DNA of 64,000 nucleotides from Ustilago trichophora (lineage: Eukaryota > Basidiomycota > Ustilaginomycetes > Ustilaginales > Ustilaginaceae), in the NCBI GenBank assembly GCA_900323505.1, contig OOIN01000016.1, positions 124,001-188,000 on the forward strand. Direction: 5' to 3'. The position numbers and the translations under genes are program-made. The notes below the pieces were generated by a model that saw only the letters and a list, made by a program, of their open reading frames with translations, did no database searches and was not told where the DNA came from. Shown here piece after piece: positions 58,527 through 64,000 of the stretch; the stretch's first letter is position 1, and the number at the start of each line of letters is the position of its first letter.

Positions 58527-61223
58527 CTAGATACGACGAGGTTGATCAGTGAGTTCGTACGACTCGCCCAAGCCTGCAGGGCGGCGAACGGCTGCGTAAG
58601 GTGGTGCGGGTCCAGCCGACGAAGTGGGCAAACCAGTAGGGTTGCGAAGTCGGCCTTGCTCGAGCGCGTTGGCTGGCGACAAGGGGCGCGAGGGTGGAGC
58701 CGTGCCTGGAGCGGTACCTTGTTCGCCGCTGACCTCATCAAAGACGTCATGTCCACCAAAGGCAGCACCGGTATCCATAAACTTGTATGATCGCTCTCCT
58801 GCGCCCAGCGTGCTTTGAACGCCAGCCTCAGGCGTGGTGGCCTTGTCCAGATCCTCGGGAGGTGGGAAGGGGACCATGGTAACGTGGTTGAGCGTGGTAG
58901 AGTTGGGATCACCCTTGGGACCGTAGATCCTGCACTCGGCCATGAGCACCTTGAGCTGGCAGAGCCATCGGTTGCGGCGCTGTGCCTTGAGGCCACCCTG
59001 CTGCCAGTTGGACTTGTATCGGATACCAGCCGAGAGCAGCAAGCTGCCCTGCTCCTGGAAATCGACGACGTTGATATCCAAACCAGGCAAAAAGTCGCGC
59101 TTCTCGCCCTCGAGCCAGTGGACCATCTTGGTTCGCAGCGCCTCGATCTGGGCGAACGAGGTGGAGTAGGCCACTTCAAACTTGAAGGTTTCCTCGATGG
59201 CACCGGATCGACGCAAATTGACGATGGGCTTGGTGGCGAGCTGATTGTGGCTGATCATGACGTTCTTGCCGTTGGTGGTTTTGAAGACGGTAGTGAGCAA
59301 GCGCATCTCCTTGACAATGTATGCGTCGTCGCCGACATCGACACGGTCACCGACGTCATAAGGATGCTTGATGAAGAGGAAGATGATGGCACCAAGCGTC
59401 TCCTGAGCGGTGGAACCAATGAGCCAAGAGAGACCGAGGATCAGCGTACCGAACGAAGTGACGAGAGTGCTAAAGGCGACGGACAACATGGCGGCGATGA
59501 TGATGGCAGCAATGAGGATGAAGACGCTCATAAAGATCGAGTCGAGTCGTCCGACAGCAGAATCGACGTCGCGCATCGAGAGCTGCAACGCCAGTCGCTC
59601 GCGGTGAATGTCGATGCAAGCCGTTTCGAGCTCTTCTTTTGTGATGTCTCCGTTGAGATCACGGTCAAAGATCTCGAAGGCGACTTCGGCGGTGGTGGCA
59701 TCGGGGAAGCAGTGGATGATGTCGTCAACGACCAGCTCTGACTTTCCAGGCGGGCAGAAGCTGTACCAGATTCTCCTTGCGAGCGCTTGAGTCTGCTTGC
59801 GCGAGTTGAGCGATGATGCTACGACGGAACGGGCGTTGCCTGGCTGGAGTACGCCCTGACCAGCAATCTCGCTCGCGACGGTTCCAAGAACGCTGGTGCT
59901 CTGCAGTGCAACATCGCGGACTTTTTGACCCGTCTTTCGCAGACGGTTGCGTGCCATGTGAAGACCGGTCGACTTGCGCTTAGCCTCGTGCTCGGCGGCA
60001 ATGTAGGTATCTTTGCGGTTGAGGTTCTTGGAGTTCTCGTAGAGGGTGGTGAGCACCTTGACGTTGAACTTGGATGTCTGAATGCGATCCTCGTAGGAAA
60101 CGCGGTGGAAATTGTATGCGATACCCTGAATGAAGAGCTTCTCGCAGAGCAGGATGGCAGCACTGAGACAGACACCAAACCAGAGACGATATCCGGAGAG
60201 CATAATGTCACTGGTCGAGGGCCAGGAGCTGTCGCTCTTTTGGGTGACGACGGTGGTGCGACCCGAAGAGGACGAGGAGCCAGTGGTGGAGGTCGAGTTG
60301 GTGGGTGTCAAGGATGCCTGTTCGATGGCGGCTTTATCGGCACCTTGGAAGTTGCCAATGACGATGGCGAGCCAGAGAGCAAAGAGGAGGATGGTCCAGA
60401 GGAAGAAAGCGACGTATTTTTCGGTGACGATGAGGAACTCGGTGTATCTGCGCATCTTTTGGTGGATGTTTCCGACGGTCCATCGAAGGATGCGGGGGAT
60501 CATGATGGCACCGACACGGCAAACCCACCAGCCGATCCAGATGGCGCTGAGCCAGACGGACCACCAGAAGATGCCGACGTCGAGCACTTTTGGGTTCTTG
60601 AACTGGTTGGCGGGTCTGGCGTCGTAGACGAGGAGAGCGAGAATACCGGGGATCCAGAAGAGAGCGGTGGGAATGAGAATGTAAAGGATGAGTCGTACGG
60701 AAGGATGGCCGAGACTGGGACCTGCGGCATGACGACCGTTGAGACCAACAAAGCTTGCGTTGGCGCTTTCATGTGAATAGCCGGCACCTTTGAGGAGACG
60801 CTCCCACGAGTCACTGTCCTGACGACTGAAGCCGGGGCGCTTGTCAGCCGAGGCAGCCTTGCCTTTGCCCATGGCAGCTTCGAGGCGCTTGGACATATCG
60901 GTGGAGTGCGAATACTCTTGTCTGCGTCGGGTTTGAGGGGCGGCGGATTGGGAGGGGGGATAGGTGTTGGAGAGATCGGAGCCACCATCGTTGGCCCATT
61001 GACCTGAACCGCCGTAGTTGGCTGGATAGTTTTCGTATTCCTTCTCGGAAGGGTAGTCGGCCATGTTGTCGTAGTAAGTATTGGCGGTGAGACTGTGGCC
61101 AGCCAGAGGAGCGTCGTAGGTGCGAACAGGTTGATGGATGGTGGCGCTGTCGTCCGAGGGCCTGGCTGTGTGTGCGGCGGTTGGACTGCCACCGCCGGGC
61201 ACGCGAGTCCACGGCGCCGACAT
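58527..61223 (-). CDS. MscS-family mechanosensitive ion channel with EF-hand
   Basis: Predicted 898 aa. Disordered N terminus to about 170; membrane segments at about 175-200, 215-245, 268-292 and 345-370. EF-hand loop D-R-D-L-N-G-D-I-T-K-E-E at 520-531. MscS core: membrane segments about 563-610, then the beta domain with F-I-K-H-P-Y-D-V-G-D-R-V and V-K-E-M-R-L-L-T-T-V-F. The C-terminal tail is Pro/Ser-rich. This EF-hand plus MscS layout is that of fission yeast Msy1/Msy2, ER channels regulating calcium under hypo-osmotic stress. Single exon. Confidence 0.93.
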   Translation of the reverse strand: MSAPWTRVPGGGSPTAAHTARPSDDSATIHQPVRTYDAPLAGHSLTANTYYDNMADYPSEKEYENYPANYGGSGQWANDGGSDLSNTYPPSQSAAPQTRRRQEYSHSTDMSKRLEAAMGKGKAASADKRPGFSRQDSDSWERLLKGAGYSHESANASFVGLNGRHAAGPSLGHPSVRLILYILIPTALFWIPGILALLVYDARPANQFKNPKVLDVGIFWWSVWLSAIWIGWWVCRVGAIMIPRILRWTVGNIHQKMRRYTEFLIVTEKYVAFFLWTILLFALWLAIVIGNFQGADKAAIEQASLTPTNSTSTTGSSSSSGRTTVVTQKSDSSWPSTSDIMLSGYRLWFGVCLSAAILLCEKLFIQGIAYNFHRVSYEDRIQTSKFNVKVLTTLYENSKNLNRKDTYIAAEHEAKRKSTGLHMARNRLRKTGQKVRDVALQSTSVLGTVASEIAGQGVLQPGNARSVVASSLNSRKQTQALARRIWYSFCPPGKSELVVDDIIHCFPDATTAEVAFEIFDRDLNGDITKEELETACIDIHRERLALQLSMRDVDSAVGRLDSIFMSVFILIAAIIIAAMLSVAFSTLVTSFGTLILGLSWLIGSTAQETLGAIIFLFIKHPYDVGDRVDVGDDAYIVKEMRLLTTVFKTTNGKNVMISHNQLATKPIVNLRRSGAIEETFKFEVAYSTSFAQIEALRTKMVHWLEGEKRDFLPGLDINVVDFQEQGSLLLSAGIRYKSNWQQGGLKAQRRNRWLCQLKVLMAECRIYGPKGDPNSTTLNHVTMVPFPPPEDLDKATTPEAGVQSTLGAGERSYKFMDTGAAFGGHDVFDEVSGEQGTAPGTAPPSRPLSPANALEQGRLRNPTGLPTSSAGPAPPYAAVRRPAGLGESYELTDQPRRI

Positions 61224-63078
61224 GGTTGTGTGAAGGGATCTAAGGTTTCAGAATGGTGAAAAGCTGTCTAGGCTAGGGTTGATATGTGAATAGGGAAGAG
61301 GTGGTGGTGGTGATGGGACAGAAAGTGTGTTGCCTAGCACACAAAGTGGTGTCTTGTGGTGAGAAAGGAAGAAGATGCGAAGGTCGAAACCATCAAAGGG
61401 AAGTCAGAGACAAGAGCATGGAAGACTGCTGGCAGGCTGCAGCCGCGTTGCATGATTGTGCTGCTGCTGCTCCTCCTGTCAGTTTGCAATCTTTAAGTTT
61501 TCAGTGTTGTTCTTTCTTTTTAGGGGAAATAATAATAATAATAAAAATACAGTATTGAAATTCGTGCACTGTGCTTAAAAAAGTAACAAGCTTCGAACGG
61601 CGGTACAGCGTGACTGAAACCCAAAAAAAAAAAGGGGCGCTGGAACGATGTGAACCCCTAAATCTGCGAGAAGACGTCGGGGCATTCCAACTGCAGCCGA
61701 GCAGTGGTTGCAAAATAAAGCTTAGATTCTGAATCCATCACTCGGACGCTCTGCTCAACATCAAGCTTGAAGTCCTCTCTAAAAGCACTCTCGATGTTGT
61801 CACCGCATTCTGTCAGCATCACTATCGGTAATGGGTGTAGAGATGGCTGGATGGCATGTGTTACGAACCGTCGACAGTCGCTCTTTTCGTCAAGAGCCAA
61901 GCTCGGATCCCGTTGATCTGTCACCTGAGTCAGCGAAGGAAAAGCTCCAAGCAAGACAGCGGAAAGCGATCCGAGCTGTTGGTGCGTGTGTGTGCACTTG
62001 AGTTTGAGCTGAGTTTGAAAGAAGAGAACCTTTCTTTGAAAGCAAAGTTCGATCAAGAAGCGTTTTGGTGTCTGTGCGCAAGAAGAAATATATATGTGAT
62101 TTCAGAGAGACAAGCGAGCGATCTCAACTCTTGGTGATGTGACGCCAGGTGGCGCACCTCTTCGGCTTCTTGACGTGATCATACAGGGCCAAGCAGCACA
62201 AGTTTTACACATCCCCGGTCGTCTGACATCTTGCAACACTTCGTCTCCGGCGAATTGTTTCTTGAATCGCTCTGCAGTCAATCTGGTCACGGCTTGTTCC
62301 TGCGTTCTGTGTTGTCACACAAAATCAGAGTCTAACGTTGGTTGCAGGTGGAGCTTCGTCCATATTGATCAATGGTTCACACTGTTCCTGATTCCAGGCC
62401 GAAGACCGGCAACTTTCGGCGGGAGCTTTGCACTTTGAATCGGCAGCGGCGCTGTCTTGACTCTTCGGCACCATTCATTTTGATCCAACACACGCCTTGT
62501 CTTTCTCGGGCGGAAAGGCGTAGAGACGCAGGCTCGCTTCAAGCCGAATCCCACATTTCCGGCGTCTCAGCAGCGTCAGGTCGGTGCGGACCGCATTCAA
62601 AGAGCGCGACGCCCAGCGCAGCTTACAGTATGCCAGATCTGCGTAAATTTCCCGATTCACAGCCGGCACGCGCCGCATGATAATCCGTGGCCAAAGAATC
62701 CCTCTCGATGTGATCCATCGACTCCATCTCCATCACGTCCAATCATCTGTTCTACGCTCCTCACTTCGTCAACCATCACTCGTTCCCTTCCATCTTTTAT
62801 TCCGTAACGCATCGATCATCACGCTACTCACCTTCATAGCCCGCTTCCTAGCTTCGACTCATTCCGGCGCCGTGAGCGCAACATCTTGACTGGCACCCAC
62901 CCGGCGCTTCCGTTTCATCTCGGCTTTTACTCCTTGGCATCCATTCACTTCAGCTCGGACCTGCCACTTTTTTGCGCATCTGCACTCCTTGACTCAGCCT
63001 TGATCCTTTTCTTCCACGTCTCCACATCAACAAGCTCACCGCAATCTTTCTGATCCACCCCGACCAGCTCGAGCACTC
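61224..63078. other. Intergenic with one possible small spliced gene
   Basis: Contains AT microsatellite sequence near 61528-61548 (AAT units) and the candidate gene at 61658-62229. Nothing else supported. Confidence 0.45.
61658..62229 (-). CDS. Possible small spliced gene, unknown function
   Basis: Candidate model: exon 1 62229-62185 (M-S-D-D-R-G-C-V-K-L-V-L-L-G-P), intron 62184-61976 (GTATGA...CAACAG), exon 2 61975-61658; both in phase, 120 aa. Exon 2 has the look of real coding sequence, for example E-S-A-F-R-E-D-F-K-L-D-V-E-Q-S and L-Y-F-A-T-T-A-R-L. I do not recognise the family. The intron is longer than others here and its borders are guesses. Confidence 0.35.
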
Positions 63079-63726
63079 ATGCCCTTTGTCCAAGCAGCTA
63101 GAGACATGATTGGTGCAGCAGTCACCGGCACAGAAGTGCACGAGGATGCTCCCAGCGGCATCATCTCGCTGTCATGGGCCTTTCTCGTGATCCCATGCAT
63201 CTTCCTCGTCGCCGCTTTCGCATGGATCATGTACAACTTCAGTCAACCCTCCGAGTTCCCACAAGCAAACGGATTCACCGAACACGACGGCCATCTCGAA
63301 GATGAAGTAGTAGATGACGAAAAGGAACAGCTGCTTGACGCCTTCAACGAAACCCAGTCCCATTCCTCCACTCGCAGCGTGCCACACGCTCCTTCGGTCT
63401 CCTCCGACTCTGCCTCTGGCTCGGCGTGGAAGATCAACGGCAAGTTCAGCACAACTTCCAGAGGCGGTTCCGTCTACACTTCTTACCCAGACCCTCAAGC
63501 GAGCTACGCACACTCGCCCAAGAACTCCGTCTCTTCATCGCCAAACTCGAAGCGCGCAAGTCTCACTGTCGATGGCAAACCCAAGTCTGTCGGAAGTAAA
63601 GCCGCAAAAGTACTCGCCCTCCACCGTGACCGCATGATGCACGACCTCGAAAAGCTGGACCCTATCGATAGGCAAGAGCTGCAACGATCTTCTTCACGCG
63701 CCAGCGACACGCGCAAATCCGACTGA
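63079..63726 (+). CDS. Single-pass membrane protein, unknown
   Basis: Predicted 215 aa. One hydrophobic segment at about 28-53 (S-W-A-F-L-V-I-P-C-I-F-L-V-A-A-F), followed by an acidic patch (E-D-E-V-V-D-D-E-K-E) and a long Ser-rich, low-complexity tail with basic end (R-A-S-D-T-R-K-S-D). No family recognised. A small membrane protein with a disordered, probably cytosolic, tail rich in potential phosphosites is all that can be said. Confidence 0.7.
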   Translation: MPFVQAARDMIGAAVTGTEVHEDAPSGIISLSWAFLVIPCIFLVAAFAWIMYNFSQPSEFPQANGFTEHDGHLEDEVVDDEKEQLLDAFNETQSHSSTRSVPHAPSVSSDSASGSAWKINGKFSTTSRGGSVYTSYPDPQASYAHSPKNSVSSSPNSKRASLTVDGKPKSVGSKAAKVLALHRDRMMHDLEKLDPIDRQELQRSSSRASDTRKSD

Positions 63727-64000
63727 TACCGCCAATTCCAAACCCCCAACTCCCTTTCAGACTCGGCTTCTAATCGCATCGCATTGCATTTCATTGATCA
63801 ACCTCTTGTATTTCTAGCCCCCGTCGTCTAATTGCATTTCATCAAGTATCAGCAATAGTGTGTCTCGCACATGTCATTCTCACCGTACTTCCGCCCAGGT
63901 TTGCAAGCTCGCACGACTCGACAATGCCTTGTCCGTTTAGGTTCGAACCTGCGCAGTGATTGGTGTCCCCGCACTGTGTGAAACAACCAACAGTGCGGCC
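63727..64000. other. 3' flank up to the window edge
   Basis: No gene. Contains AGGTTCGAACCT at about 63939-63950, which is not part of a foldable tRNA, and a hairpin at 63969-63998. Confidence 0.5.
63969..63998. repeat. Perfect 9-bp inverted repeat
   Basis: CCGCACTGT and ACAGTGCGG separated by 12 bases. It could form a hairpin or mark an element end cut by the window; role unknown. Confidence 0.7.

Noticed and set aside
63935..63955. GGTTCGAACC, tRNA T-loop-like sequence
   Set aside because: Flanking bases do not form a T stem, and no acceptor or D arm could be found; it is a palindrome.

Overview
The window looks like nuclear DNA of a smut fungus (Ustilaginales, Basidiomycota) or a close relative. 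Evidence: compact, mostly intronless genes; short GT-AG introns in a few housekeeping genes; a class II tRNA gene with a short intron; and long same-strand arrays of rapidly diverging secreted-protein genes, as in smut effector clusters. The species cannot be named from sequence alone.

Layout. (1) 1-9.5 kb: a minus-strand array of small secreted proteins (about 170-215 aa) in two related subfamilies, plus one copy broken by a frame change at the left edge and one probable relic. (2) 9.5-11.1 kb: the divergent junction where array polarity flips; it holds a short transposon-derived element. (3) 11.1-37.4 kb: eleven plus-strand paralogues of a second secreted family (322-535 aa), sharing an ordered set of motifs: G-P-[FYL]-x-[IVL]-G, Y-P-L-[DN]-[IL]-P, F-R-P-E-P-x-x-L-x-A-I-Q, G-E-[YF]-L-W-P-P-V, R-H-I-[LM]-M-T, L-W-L-F-x-E-G and L-A-x-L-G-G-x-F-L-P. 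One copy is frameshifted. A DIRS/Ngaro-type tyrosine-recombinase retrotransposon (about 14.87-19.7 kb) interrupts this array, and several short derivatives with a conserved palindrome are scattered around it. (4) 38-64 kb: ordinary conserved genes: a two-pore potassium channel, mitochondrial adenylate kinase, a KduD-like dehydrogenase, two secreted proteins, an aldo-keto reductase, a secreted GPI-type alpha/beta hydrolase, an ADHFE1-like iron alcohol dehydrogenase, a MAPEG protein, a peroxisomal acyl-CoA ligase, an SGNH hydrolase, tRNA-Leu, an EF-hand mechanosensitive channel and a single-pass membrane protein.

How it fits together. Regions 1-3 read as an accessory effector island beside conserved chromosome. 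Every array member starts with a signal peptide. Mature proteins of both families have almost no cysteine, unlike typical disulfide-rich apoplastic effectors. Many members have a TATA-like box 75-155 bp upstream of the ATG. The main novelty candidate is this pair of cysteine-free families, which may share a fold, together with intragenic repeat expansion and nearby transposon debris. U. maydis has an eff1 effector family of 11 members; whether the 11-gene array is related needs direct comparison. No experimental function can be assigned from the sequence.
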